33,390 nucleotides of DNA from Thiobacillus sp. 65-29 (lineage in GTDB: Bacteria > Pseudomonadota > Gammaproteobacteria > Burkholderiales > Thiobacillaceae), in contig MKWN01000002.1 in NCBI GenBank assembly GCA_001899775.1, positions 1 through 33,390 on the forward strand, in the 5' to 3' direction. The position numbers were made by a program, and so were the translations under genes. The notes under the pieces are model-generated. The model had not been told where the DNA came from. It ran no database searches and saw nothing but the letters and a program-made list of their open reading frames with translations. Below are positions 17,784-25,993 of the stretch, in pieces (position 1 is the stretch's first letter; every line of letters starts with the position of its first letter).

Positions 17784-17877
17784 GCTTCATTCCTGCGGGT
17801 GTCGTCGATTTGTTCGAGATGAACCGGGGGCAGCAGGTATGGACGCCCGCAAGGACCGCAACGCTCCGGCAAGGGCT

Positions 17878-18534
17878 TCAAGCGAGGCGCAGGATGTCCA
17901 GATAACCGCGCCGCGTCATCGCGCGCGCCTCGTCGAGCAGTACGGTGTCGGTCTCGCTCAATGCTTCGCTTGCAGCGGCGGCATCCAGCACGCGCAGCAA
18001 GACGTTCCAGTGCGCGCGCTGGTTCGCCACCGTCAGCGGTGCGGCCACGCCTGTGCGGCGCAATTCGGTGGCACGGCTGACGAGACGGAATTTCGCGGTT
18101 TCCAGTTGCGGCGGCAGCGGCAGGGCGAGGTCGAAGCTGAAGTCCATACGCAGGGGATCGTCGACCGGCCGCGGCTCCGGCGGTGCGGACGGACGCCAGG
18201 ACAGCTCGTCCGGGTCGGGCGCTGCGCGTGCGGGATCGAGCGGGAATTTGTGGAAGCCCCATTTCGCACCCATCCAGCATTCCAGCAGCACACGGTCGTC
18301 GTCAACGACGCACAGTTCTCCCGCAGGTGCGTCAAGCCCGGTATCGCCCGGCAGGGGGCCGTAGGCGCGCGGGTCCTGCTTCCAGCGCAGGAAGTCGCGC
18401 TGCGGCGGCGCGCCGTAGGCGGCTTCCAGGGCGCGCCAGATTTCCATGAAGCGGCGGTAGTCGCGCTGGTACTCGGGGTTGCGGCGCAGGAACTCCCACG
18501 CCCACTGGTCGCGCGTCAGCGTGTCATAGGCCAT
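17878..18534 (-). CDS. Conserved hypothetical protein (218 aa)
   Basis: A soluble protein with no signal or membrane segment. The N-terminus YDTLTRDQWAWEFLRRNPEY recalls a small domain (DUF6499-like) seen in proteobacterial proteins labelled transcriptional regulators. The C-terminus ALSETDTVLLDEARAMTRRGYLDIL recalls the end of DUF2285 proteins. Both are resemblances by eye. The ATG at 18534 comes one base after the stop of the lipoprotein gene, so it is very likely the third gene of the selO operon. Function unknown. Confidence 0.75.
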   Translation of the reverse strand: MAYDTLTRDQWAWEFLRRNPEYQRDYRRFMEIWRALEAAYGAPPQRDFLRWKQDPRAYGPLPGDTGLDAPAGELCVVDDDRVLLECWMGAKWGFHKFPLDPARAAPDPDELSWRPSAPPEPRPVDDPLRMDFSFDLALPLPPQLETAKFRLVSRATELRRTGVAAPLTVANQRAHWNVLLRVLDAAAASEALSETDTVLLDEARAMTRRGYLDILRLA

Positions 18535-18535
18535 G

Positions 18536-19255
18536 TCAGATCGGCAGGAAGATCATGCTGGCGAAGTTGACCACACCGAAGCGGATCGCGCGGCTGGTCT
18601 TGTCCTCGACGATTTTCGCGAGCGTGTCCTCGATGCCGATGAGCTTGCCGAATTCACGCTCGAAGCTGAGGTTGGCGGTGCCGCCTGCTTCCATGCTGTT
18701 GGAGACGAGGATCGCTTCGCCGCGCTCGTTGCGCGCATTGGACAGCTTCCACACGATGGCCTCGGTGTTGCGCGCGGCGTTGTAGAGCTTCTGCGCATCG
18801 ACTTCGCTCAGCAGGTAGAACTCGGTCTGGTGATTGAACGCCGCCATGTGCATCACCAAGAGGCCCTTCATCAGCGCGTGCACCCGGTCGCCGGTGAAAT
18901 CGGCGCGCCACGGCTCGCGCAGCGCATGCTCCCACTGGATATCCCCGGGCGGCGCTGCCTGCCAGTGTGCCACCGGATCGAACAGGGTGGCGGTGGCCGC
19001 CTCGGCGCTCGTCTGTCCGCTCTTGCGCCATTCGTTGGGATTGCGCCGGTACAGTTTCAGCGTGAGCGTTTTCAGGATCGCGAGGATTTCCTGCTGATGA
19101 ATCTCGATCACGTTGTCGACGTCGCCCTTCGCCAGATCCTTCACGCTGAAGCTGCGCGCGCTGCTGGTGCCATCCTTGCGCTGGATGGCGGAGGTGCTGC
19201 AGGCAGCCAGCAGGGCGGTGAAGGTGAAAACGACGGCGAGGACTAGGCGGCTCAC
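18536..19255 (-). CDS. Predicted lipoprotein (239 aa), unknown function
   Basis: Starts at GTG 19255, which overlaps the selO stop (GTGA). The N-terminus is a lipoprotein signal: basic residue, hydrophobic stretch, then LLAAC with the lipidated cysteine at 19. The mature part is mostly helical (EIHQQEILAILKTLTLKLYRRNPNEW; DRVHALMKGLLVMHMAAFNHQTEF) and ends in a hydrophobic piece ASMIFLPI. I do not recognise a named family. Tight coupling to selO suggests a joint role or joint regulation, but nothing in the sequence says which. Confidence 0.82.
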   Translation of the reverse strand: MSRLVLAVVFTFTALLAACSTSAIQRKDGTSSARSFSVKDLAKGDVDNVIEIHQQEILAILKTLTLKLYRRNPNEWRKSGQTSAEAATATLFDPVAHWQAAPPGDIQWEHALREPWRADFTGDRVHALMKGLLVMHMAAFNHQTEFYLLSEVDAQKLYNAARNTEAIVWKLSNARNERGEAILVSNSMEAGGTANLSFEREFGKLIGIEDTLAKIVEDKTSRAIRFGVVNFASMIFLPI

Positions 19256-20718
19256 GAAGAGCAGCTTACCTCAATTGTGCGCGCCCAGTCAGGCGGCTCG
19301 GCGGCATAGGTCTCGAATTCCGGCTGTTCGTCGTAGGGGCGCGTCAGCAGGCGACGCAGGCGTTCGATTTCGCTGTAGTCACGCTGGTCGGCGGCGCGGC
19401 GGATGGCCGTCTCGGCGAGGTGATTGCGCAGGATGTATTTGGGATTGACGCGCCGCTGCGCGGGCGCCCGTTCCGTGTCCTGCGAGCCCTGCCGCCGCAG
19501 TGCGGCGCCATAGCGCGCGGCCCAGGCGTCGAACGCCGCACGGTCGATGAAGAGATCGCGCAGCGGCGCGTTGAGCGCGCCGGCGGTGCTGTCGAAATCG
19601 CACAGACGGCGCATGAAGATCGTGTAGTCGACGCGATTCTGCGCCAGGAGTTGCAGCACATCCATGATGAGAGACACGGTATCGTCGCCAGGCGCGAGAC
19701 CGAGCTTCGCTTGCATGCGCCCGAGGTAGGCGCGGCCGAAGGCCTGCGGATAGTCACCGATTGCCTGCGACGCCGTTTCCACCGACATCAGCGGCACCAG
19801 CGCCTGGGCGAGCTTGGTCAGGTTCCATGCGGCGACGTCCGGTTGCTGGTCGAAGGCATAGCGGCCGCCGGTGTCCGAGTGATTGCAGATGAAACCCGGA
19901 TCGAAGGCGTCGAGAAAACCGAACGGCCCGTAGTCGAGCGTGAGCCCAAGGATCGACATGTTGTCGGTGTTCATCACCCCGTGCGAAAAACCCACCGCCT
20001 GCCACTGTGCCATCAGCTCGGCCGTGCGCAAGGCGACCTGGCGCAGGAACTCGGGGTAGGGGTCGGCAAGATCCGCGAGCTCCGGGTAGTAGCGCGCGAT
20101 GACGTAGTCGGCGAGTTGCCGGATCGGTTCGACCTGGTTGCGGTAGTAAAAAACTTCAAATGATCCGAAGCGCACGAAGCTTGGCGCCAACCGCGTCACC
20201 AGCGCCGCGGTTTCCTCGTCCTCGCGGTAGACCGGGTGGTCGCTGCCGACGATGGCGAGCGCGCGGGTGGTCGGGATGCCGAGCGCGTGCATCGCTTCCG
20301 AGCAAAGAAACTCGCGGATGCTCGAGCGCAGCACCGCGCGGCCGTCGCCACCGCGCGAGTAGGGCGTGCGCCCGCCCCCCTTGATCTGCACTTCCCAGCC
20401 TTCACCCTTGGCGTTCCTCACTTCGCCCAGCAGGATCGCCCGGCCATCGCCCAGTTGCGGCACGTAATGGCCGAACTGGTGTCCCGCGTAGAGCGCGGCG
20501 AGTGTGTCCATGCCCGGCAGCAGGCGGTTGCCGGCGAGCGTTTCAATCAGTTCCGGGCGCGCCATCTCGCCGGGATCGAGATCGAGCAGGGCCAGTGCCT
20601 CCGGGCTGTAGCAGACCAGGTACGGGCCGGGTACCGGCGTCGGACAGACGCGCGAGTAATAGGCCTCGGGCAGACGCGCGAAGCCGTTGTCGAAATGCAG
20701 GGATTCGAGTGTGGCCAT
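19252..20718 (-). CDS. selO: Protein adenylyltransferase SelO (YdiU/UPF0061 family)
   Basis: Pseudokinase that transfers AMP from ATP to protein Ser/Thr/Tyr residues; in bacteria it is linked to redox stress. The 488 residues carry GAGHQFG-type sequence (here YAGHQFGHYVPQLGDGRA), Lys113 in QIKGGGRTPYSR, Glu136 in SSIREFLCSE, the catalytic HGVMNTDN with Asp252/Asn253, and Asp262 in LDYGPFGF. These numbers agree with the known bacterial SelO active site. The C-terminus is EVSCSS, with Cys where eukaryotic SelO has selenocysteine, so this copy is not a selenoprotein. It is first in a three-gene minus-strand operon. Confidence 0.95.
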   Translation of the reverse strand: MATLESLHFDNGFARLPEAYYSRVCPTPVPGPYLVCYSPEALALLDLDPGEMARPELIETLAGNRLLPGMDTLAALYAGHQFGHYVPQLGDGRAILLGEVRNAKGEGWEVQIKGGGRTPYSRGGDGRAVLRSSIREFLCSEAMHALGIPTTRALAIVGSDHPVYREDEETAALVTRLAPSFVRFGSFEVFYYRNQVEPIRQLADYVIARYYPELADLADPYPEFLRQVALRTAELMAQWQAVGFSHGVMNTDNMSILGLTLDYGPFGFLDAFDPGFICNHSDTGGRYAFDQQPDVAAWNLTKLAQALVPLMSVETASQAIGDYPQAFGRAYLGRMQAKLGLAPGDDTVSLIMDVLQLLAQNRVDYTIFMRRLCDFDSTAGALNAPLRDLFIDRAAFDAWAARYGAALRRQGSQDTERAPAQRRVNPKYILRNHLAETAIRRAADQRDYSEIERLRRLLTRPYDEQPEFETYAAEPPDWARTIEVSCSS

Positions 20719-20821
20719 TGGCCGATTCTACGGCCAGGGAAGACGCGCGCGACCCGGCTGCCTACAGGGGTAAACCCGGATTCTCCATCAGCCATTCAGA
20801 CATCGCAAAACCGACGGGTTG

Positions 20822-20894
20822 GCAGGTCGGGCTTCAGCCCGGCATGTCGCCTGCATCCCGTTGATTTTTCACACACGGATGTTCCAATGGATTT
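20822..20894. repeat. REP-like hairpin copy 2 with conserved tail
   Basis: GTCGGGCT-TC-AGCCCGGC at 20826-20843, enclosed by GCAGG (20822-20826) and CCTGC (20850-20854). The second hairpin of copy 1 is missing. CATCCCGTT then follows as in copy 1, and the tail motif at 20872-20894 ends CCAATGGATTT. The element lies in the 252-nt gap between selO and vapC; I see no gene in that gap. Confidence 0.75.
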
Positions 20895-20970
20895 CGGTTG
20901 AAGCAATCGTCCATCAAGGTGGTGGACAATGCCAGCCTCCCGGTACGCATGGGTTCTGCGTTCCCGGCGC

Positions 20971-21378
20971 TCATGCGGCTTCGTGCCAGTTAATCCATTG
21001 CAAGCCCTGAATACGGGAAAATTCGCGCGCATTGCGGGTTACCAGCGAGGCCTGATAACGCAATACCGTCGCAGCGATCAACGTATCGTGCGGACCGATG
21101 GGCGTGCCTGCGGTCTCGAGCTCCACACGGATACGGGCGGCATGAGCCGCGCATTCGCGATCGAACGGCAGAATCTGCATCGGTCGCAGCAAAGCGGTTA
21201 ATGCCAGCAGGCGGGGATTGGCTGCCTCCGGCGGCAAACGCAAAAGACCGTAACGAAGTTCGTATTCCACAATGGCAGGCACGCCGATATCGGCAGGGGA
21301 AAAAGCTTGCAGGCGCGGCACCACCTGCGGATCGCCGCGAAAGTAGTAACTGATGGTGTTGCTGTCGAGAATCAGCAT
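20971..21378 (-). CDS. vapC: VapC-type PIN-domain ribonuclease toxin
   Basis: Toxin of a type II toxin-antitoxin pair; VapC enzymes cut tRNA or other RNA using a four-acid metal site. The 135 residues show LILDSNTISYYF (first Asp), IVEYELRYGLL (Glu), and PIGPHDTLIAAT (later Asp), then LVTRNAREF, so all core motifs are present. The ATG at 21378 is preferred; a TTG at 21387 directly after the antitoxin stop would add three residues. It is intact, unlike the toxin at 10327-10651. Confidence 0.9.
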   Translation of the reverse strand: MLILDSNTISYYFRGDPQVVPRLQAFSPADIGVPAIVEYELRYGLLRLPPEAANPRLLALTALLRPMQILPFDRECAAHAARIRVELETAGTPIGPHDTLIAATVLRYQASLVTRNAREFSRIQGLQWINWHEAA

Positions 21379-21387
21379 GACAGGCAA

Positions 21388-21618
21388 TCAAAAACCCAGG
21401 CGTGGTACATCCGCTGGCTGCGAGGCCGGACTTTCTTCGCGCAGGGGAAAATCGGCGAAACGCCCCGCCAACGCCAGGCAATCCCGCGGCCATTCATGGG
21501 CGGCATATTTGCGGATGATTTCCGCCACCCAGCGGCTTTTCGACATGCCATTGGCCCGTGCGGCCTGCTCGACCAGCGCCTGCGTGGCCTCGTCCAGATA
21601 TAGCGTGATTTGCGACAT
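21388..21618 (-). CDS. vapB: Ribbon-helix-helix antitoxin
   Basis: A 76-residue protein starting MSQITLYLDEATQALVEQAA, then NGMSKSRWVAEIIRKY, a clear CopG/Arc ribbon-helix-helix DNA-binding fold (about residues 1-42). The acidic and proline-rich tail should wrap the toxin. AAGGAGCT lies eight bases before the ATG. The stop is nine bases before the preferred vapC start. It should repress its own promoter through the repeats at 21647-21666. Confidence 0.88.
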   Translation of the reverse strand: MSQITLYLDEATQALVEQAARANGMSKSRWVAEIIRKYAAHEWPRDCLALAGRFADFPLREESPASQPADVPRLGF

Positions 21619-21646
21619 GGTGGCAGCTCCTTGTAATCAAGCCGTA

Positions 21647-21666
21647 CAAGTATAATTGCAAGTATA
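21647..21666 (-). promoter_or_regulatory. Direct-repeat operator upstream of vapB
   Basis: CAAGTATA occurs twice, at 21647-21654 and 21659-21666, a 12-base period. Close direct repeats like these suit ribbon-helix-helix repressors. The minus strand reads TATACTTG twice, and TATACT is a plausible -10. Confidence 0.55.
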
Positions 21667-21744
21667 TTTGATGCAGCAAGCACGTCAAGTCAGAGTCGGT
21701 GCATCGTGCTGGCGTCCTGCGATCAAACGCAAGCGATCCCCTCC

Positions 21745-22686
21745 CTACTCGTACAGCCGCACCGCGAAGCCGTCGTGCTGCCACCCGGCTTTCGGCTGCC
21801 AGCCGGCGGCCTGTGCCAGCGCGTCGAATTCGCGGGGGACGAACTTGTAGGAATACTCGGTGAGCAGGGTTTCGCCGCAGTCGAAGCGGAAGCGCTGGCC
21901 CGCGACGTTCACTGTCTGCTCGGTGAGGCTCGCGAGGTGCATTTCGACGCGGCCTTCCAGCGGGTTGTAGAAGGCGTAGTGGCGGAAGCGTGCCAGGTCG
22001 AAATCGGCAGCGAGTTCGCGGTTGATGCGCGCGAGCAGGTTGAGGTTGAACGCGGCGGTGACGCCGGCCGCGTCGTTGTAGGCCGCGTGCAGGCGCTGCG
22101 GGTCCTTCTTGAGGTCGAAGCCGATGAGCAGGCGGCCGTCCGCACCGGCCAGGCGGCGGAAGCGCGCGAGCAGGGCGGTGGCGGCGGCGGGCGGGAAGTT
22201 GCCGATGCTGGAGCCGGGGTAGTAGACGAGGTGCGGGCCGGCGGCGAGCCAGGGATCGGCCGCATCGAGCTCACCGAGGAAGTCCATTGCCAGCGCGCTC
22301 ACGTCGATGTCCGGGTAATCGTGGGCGACGGCCTGCGCGGAGGCGGCCAGCGGTGCACCGGCGATGTCCATCACGACCAGTCGGTTGGGGCGCAGGGCGT
22401 CGAGCAGCCGGCGCACCTTGGTGCAATCGCCGGCACCGGGTTCGACGATGCTCTCGACCTTGCCCAGCGCGGTGGCGATTTCGGGCAGGTGGGATGCCAT
22501 CAGCGCCTGCTCGGTGCGGCACAGCGCATACTCGGGCTGCGTGCAGATCGTCTCGAACAGGTGGCAGCCCGCTGCGTCATAGAAATATTTCGGTGGAATG
22601 CTCTTCGGGCGGGTCGCGAGCCCGGCCAGCACGTCGGCACGCAGCCTGTCCTGTGCGGCGGGGAAGTCCTGGAAGCTGAACCGCAC
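21745..22686 (-). CDS. egtD: L-histidine N-alpha-methyltransferase (hercynine synthase)
   Basis: SAM-dependent enzyme that trimethylates histidine to hercynine, the first step toward ergothioneine and selenoneine. The 313 residues follow EgtD: PPKYFYDAAGCHLFETIC (31-48), the SAM loop EPGAGDCTK (82-90), VVMDIAG (104-110), YYPGSSIGNF (155-164), and LLTEYSYKF (274-282), with the Glu/Ser pair expected to bind the histidine amino group. The GTG start at 22686 directly abuts the selD stop (TGAGTG), so translation is coupled to selD. This is an unusual partner for egtD and points to selenium use. Confidence 0.94.
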   Translation of the reverse strand: MRFSFQDFPAAQDRLRADVLAGLATRPKSIPPKYFYDAAGCHLFETICTQPEYALCRTEQALMASHLPEIATALGKVESIVEPGAGDCTKVRRLLDALRPNRLVVMDIAGAPLAASAQAVAHDYPDIDVSALAMDFLGELDAADPWLAAGPHLVYYPGSSIGNFPPAAATALLARFRRLAGADGRLLIGFDLKKDPQRLHAAYNDAAGVTAAFNLNLLARINRELAADFDLARFRHYAFYNPLEGRVEMHLASLTEQTVNVAGQRFRFDCGETLLTEYSYKFVPREFDALAQAAGWQPKAGWQHDGFAVRLYE

Positions 22687-23760
22687 TCAGGCACCAACCA
22701 CGACGTCGCGACCGGGGCCCAGCCGGCCGATTTTCGTCGCCTGCGCGAAGCCGTGGCGGCGGAAGACGTCCATCACCGTGTCGCGCGCCTCGGGGGCGCA
22801 GCTGACCAGCAGGCCGCCGCTGGTCTGCGGATCGGTGAGTACGGCGCGCTGCCAGTCGGCGATGCCGTCGGCGAACGTGACCTCGCTGCCGTAGCTCGTC
22901 CAGTTGCGCTGGCTCGCGCCGGTGACGTACCCGGCCCGCGCGAACTCGCCGACGCCGGGCAGGAGCGGCAGCCGCCTCAGTTCGACCGCGGCCGACACCT
23001 TGGACGCGCGGGTGATCTCGAGCAGGTGGCCGAGCAGGCCGAAGCCGGTGATGTCGGTCATCGCGTGCACGCCGGGCATGTCGGCGAGCTCGGCGCCGGC
23101 GGTGTTGAGCTGGGTGGTCGCGGCGATCATCGCGGCGTACTGGTCGGCGCTCAGCGCGCCCTTTTTCAGGGCTGCGCTGTAGATGCCGACGCCGAGCGGC
23201 TTGCCGAGGATCAGCACGTCGCCGGCCTGGCCGCCGGTGTTCTGCTTGACGCGGCGCGGGTCCACCACGCCGATGCCGACCAGGCCGTAGATCGGCTCCG
23301 GTGCGTCGATCGAATGGCCGCCGGCGATCGGGATGCCTGCCGCCTTGCACACCGCTTCGCCACCCGCGAGGATGCGGCGGATCACGCGCTGGGGCAGCTT
23401 GTCGATCGGCATGCCGACGATGGCCAGCGCGAACAGCGGCTTGCCGCCCATGGCGTAGACGTCGGACAGCGCATTGGTCGCGGCGATACGGCCGAACTCG
23501 TAGGGGTCGTCAACGATGGGCATGAAGAAGTCGGTGGTGGCGACGATCGCCTGTTCGTCGTTCAAGCGGTATACCGCGGCGTCGTCGCCGTGTTCGACGC
23601 CCACTAGCAGGTCGGGGTGGGAAGCCGCCCGATGCGAGGCGAACGGGGTGTCGGCGAGGATGTCGCGCAGCACCGCCGGCGCGATCTTGCAGCCGCAGCC
23701 GCCGCCGTGGGAGAAGCGGGTGAGGTGAATCGGTTCTTCGGGTTCGTTCGTGTCGTCCAT
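22687..23760 (-). CDS. selD: Selenophosphate synthetase (selenide, water dikinase)
   Basis: Makes selenophosphate from selenide and ATP. It supplies SelA and, in some bacteria, selenoneine synthesis, where the SelD homologue is called SenC. The 357 residues contain SHGGGCGCKI with active-site Cys22 and Lys25, DDAAVYRL, TTDFFMPIVDDPYEFGRI, NALSDVYAMGG, GGHSIDAPEPIYGL and DITGFGLLGH. The key residue is cysteine (TGC), not Sec. The ATG at 23760 is chosen by length and alignment; an upstream TTG is possible. It is the only selD in the window, so it could serve both the Sec pathway and a small-molecule pathway. Confidence 0.96.
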   Translation of the reverse strand: MDDTNEPEEPIHLTRFSHGGGCGCKIAPAVLRDILADTPFASHRAASHPDLLVGVEHGDDAAVYRLNDEQAIVATTDFFMPIVDDPYEFGRIAATNALSDVYAMGGKPLFALAIVGMPIDKLPQRVIRRILAGGEAVCKAAGIPIAGGHSIDAPEPIYGLVGIGVVDPRRVKQNTGGQAGDVLILGKPLGVGIYSAALKKGALSADQYAAMIAATTQLNTAGAELADMPGVHAMTDITGFGLLGHLLEITRASKVSAAVELRRLPLLPGVGEFARAGYVTGASQRNWTSYGSEVTFADGIADWQRAVLTDPQTSGGLLVSCAPEARDTVMDVFRRHGFAQATKIGRLGPGRDVVVGA

Positions 23761-23820
23761 GGAAATGCTTCCCTCGTGGAAATTCTGTCTAGAATCCAAT
23801 TAACCATAGTGCATCATGCA
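23761..23820. promoter_or_regulatory. Divergent promoter region, selD-egtD versus egtB/senA-like gene
   Basis: The 60-nt gap separates the two divergent starts, so both promoters must lie in it or in the coding ends. It is AT-richer than its surroundings. The palindrome TGCATCATGCA (23810-23820) touches the ATG of the plus-strand gene. I see no consensus -35/-10 pair and no Shine-Dalgarno before 23821. Confidence 0.4.
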
Positions 23821-24978
23821 ATGAACCAAATCCGACCCGTCAGCGGCTATCCTGCAACGGCGCTCGTCAAGCGGCTGGCGCAGGCGCGCGGTCGCCTGCG
23901 CGCACTGATCGACTGCCTGCCCGAGGGCGGCTGGCTGGGGCCGCGCGCGGAACACCTGAATCCGCCCCTGTGGGAGTATGGACACATCGTCTGGTTCCAG
24001 GAGCGCTGGTGCCTGCGCGCACAAGCCAACGGCGGCTACGCGCCCAGTCTGCTCGATGACGCCGATGCGCTGTACGACTCGTCGAGCGTGGCGCACGATC
24101 TGCGCTGGGACCTGCCCCTGCCACGGCCGGCGGTGCTCGATGCCTACGCCGACCGGGTGGCCGGGGCGGTCGCCGAGCGTCTCGCACGCGGCGCCGATGA
24201 CGAGATCGCTTACTACGCCGAGCTGTCGCTGTACCACGAGTTGATGCACGTCGAGGCCTGGTGGATGGCGTTCCAGAACCTGGGCTATGCGCCACCCGCG
24301 CACGCTCCGGGCGATGCTCTGCCGCCCGCGCGGCGACTGACGTTCGATGCGGGCGAGGTGGCGCTGGGCAGCGGCGCCGACGCGGGCTTCATTTTCGACA
24401 ACGAGAAATGGCGCCATCGCGTGCCGGTCGCGGCGTTCGACATCGATGCGGCGCCGGTGTCCGAGACGAGCTTCACGGCGTTCGTCGATGCCGGTGGCTA
24501 CCGGAACAAGGGCTGTTGGTCGGACGCGGGGTGGGCCTGGCGCGAGGCCGCGGGTACGAGCCAGCCGCTCTACTGGCGAAGCGGGGAGGGCGGCTGGCGG
24601 GTGCGGCGCTTCGACCGCTGGGATGCGCCAAGGTCCGACGCGCCGATGCTGCACGTGAACCGCTTCGAGGCCGAGGCCTGCGCCGCCTGGATGGGACGAC
24701 GCCTGCCGGGCGCCGCGGAGTGGGTACGGGCAACGACGCATCCCGACTTTCGGCGCGGCATGGCCTGGGACTGGCTGCGGGATCCCTTCGCGCCATATCC
24801 CGGCTTCTCGCCCGACCCCTATCGCGACTATTCCCGGCCGTGGTTCGACACCCATTGGGAACTGCGCGGCGGCGGGCCGTTCACCGATGCGGCGTTGAAG
24901 CGTCCCGGCTATCGCAATTTCTACCGGCCGCACCGGCGCGACCCGTTCGCGGGCTTTCGCACGGTCGGCGGCGCATAG
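23821..24978 (+). CDS. EgtB/SenA-family iron-dependent sulfoxide/selenoneine synthase
   Basis: A 385-residue two-domain protein. The N-terminal DinB-like part gives the three iron-ligand histidines at the expected places: His55 in WEYGHIVWFQE, and His139 and His143 in LYHELMHVEAWW. The C-terminal part is an FGE-sulfatase fold: VSETSFTAFVDAGGYR, SDAGWAWREA, HVNRFEAEACAAWMGRRLP, and RNFYRPHRRDPFAGFRT. In ergothioneine synthesis EgtB joins hercynine to a thiol; in selenoneine synthesis its homologue SenA joins hercynine to a selenosugar. I cannot tell the two apart by eye. Divergence from selD-egtD favours a selenium role. The gene ends four bases from the end of moaA. Confidence 0.9.
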   Translation: MNQIRPVSGYPATALVKRLAQARGRLRALIDCLPEGGWLGPRAEHLNPPLWEYGHIVWFQERWCLRAQANGGYAPSLLDDADALYDSSSVAHDLRWDLPLPRPAVLDAYADRVAGAVAERLARGADDEIAYYAELSLYHELMHVEAWWMAFQNLGYAPPAHAPGDALPPARRLTFDAGEVALGSGADAGFIFDNEKWRHRVPVAAFDIDAAPVSETSFTAFVDAGGYRNKGCWSDAGWAWREAAGTSQPLYWRSGEGGWRVRRFDRWDAPRSDAPMLHVNRFEAEACAAWMGRRLPGAAEWVRATTHPDFRRGMAWDWLRDPFAPYPGFSPDPYRDYSRPWFDTHWELRGGGPFTDAALKRPGYRNFYRPHRRDPFAGFRTVGGA

Positions 24979-24982
24979 CGGC

Positions 24983-25966
24983 TCAGCCGCCGGTCATCGA
25001 CATGAAGCGCATCACCTTCTGCGGCGCTTCGCGGAATTCGTGGCGCTCGGGCTTGAGGTCGATGGCGTGCAGGATGGCGGCGTCGAGTTCGGCGTCGCTG
25101 CAGCCGTCGCGCAGCATGGGGCGGAAGGCGAAGTGCTCGTCCTGGCCCAGGCACATGTAGGCGGTGCCGTCGACCGCGACACGCACGCGGTTGCAGGTCT
25201 GACAGAAATGCTGCGAAATGGGGGTGATGAAACCGACGTTGAAGCGGCCGTCGGCGCTGCCGAGATAACGCGCCGGGCCGGCACCGGGGAAGGTGGTGTC
25301 GAGGAGACCGAATTCGCGGCGCAGGCGCTCCTTCACCGGTTGCAGGTCGAGGTATTCGGCGTTGCGGCCGGTGGCACCCATGGGCATGGTCTCGATCAGC
25401 CGCAGCACAAAGCCGCGCGCCATGCAGAAGGCGACCATCTGGTCGATTTCGTCGTCGTTGATGCCGGCGAGCGCGACCATGTTGAGTTTGATCGGGGAAA
25501 AACCCGCGGCCTGCGCGGCGTCCAGCCCCGCCATGACGCGCGCCAGCACGTCGCGGCCGTTGATGCGTTCCACCCGCGCCTGCTGCAGCGAGTCGAGGCT
25601 GACGTTGAGCCGCGTGACGCCGGCGGCTTTCAGGGCGGCGGCGTGTTTCTCGAGCTGCGTGCCATTGGTCGACAGGGAAAGATCGTCGATGCCGGGAAGG
25701 GCGGCGAGGCGAGCGCTCAGTTCGACGATGTCGCGGCGCAGCAGCGGCTCGCCGCCGGTGAGACGCACGCGACGCACGCCGAGGCGCGCGAACGCACCGA
25801 TGAGCCGCTCGATCTCGTCGAAATCGAGCCAGTGCGCGGGTTCCTCGAAGCCGTTGAAACCCTCCGGAATGCAGTAGCTGCAGCGCAGGTCGCAGCGGTC
25901 GGTGACGGACAGGCGCACGTAGTCGATCTGGCGGCCGAACTGGTCGATGAGCTGGGGCGCGTTCAT
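24983..25966 (-). CDS. moaA: GTP 3',8-cyclase MoaA
   Basis: Radical SAM enzyme for the first step of molybdenum cofactor synthesis. The 327 residues have the SAM cluster motif CDLRCSYC (C25, C29, C32), RLTGGEPLLR, STNGTQL, and NVSLDSL. A second cluster site is CQTCNRVRVAVDGTAYMC, and the protein ends in the required Gly-Gly tail (MTGG). The ATG at 25966 is chosen by alignment; the open frame upstream is not family sequence. It is divergent from mobB with a ModE-like dyad between them. moaC, the next step, is not in the window. Confidence 0.96.
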   Translation of the reverse strand: MNAPQLIDQFGRQIDYVRLSVTDRCDLRCSYCIPEGFNGFEEPAHWLDFDEIERLIGAFARLGVRRVRLTGGEPLLRRDIVELSARLAALPGIDDLSLSTNGTQLEKHAAALKAAGVTRLNVSLDSLQQARVERINGRDVLARVMAGLDAAQAAGFSPIKLNMVALAGINDDEIDQMVAFCMARGFVLRLIETMPMGATGRNAEYLDLQPVKERLRREFGLLDTTFPGAGPARYLGSADGRFNVGFITPISQHFCQTCNRVRVAVDGTAYMCLGQDEHFAFRPMLRDGCSDAELDAAILHAIDLKPERHEFREAPQKVMRFMSMTGG

Positions 25967-25993
25967 GATGCGGGCGATGGCTGACAGGGCAGG

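Noticed and set aside
19252-19254. TGA at the end of selO as a possible Sec codon
   Set aside because: The residue equivalent to eukaryotic Sec is a TGC cysteine just before it, and the TGA overlaps the start of the next gene as a normal stop.
21706-23607. 633-codon open frame on the plus strand
   Set aside because: Antisense to egtD and selD, both strongly supported; the translation is Gly/Ala/Val rich and low in complexity.
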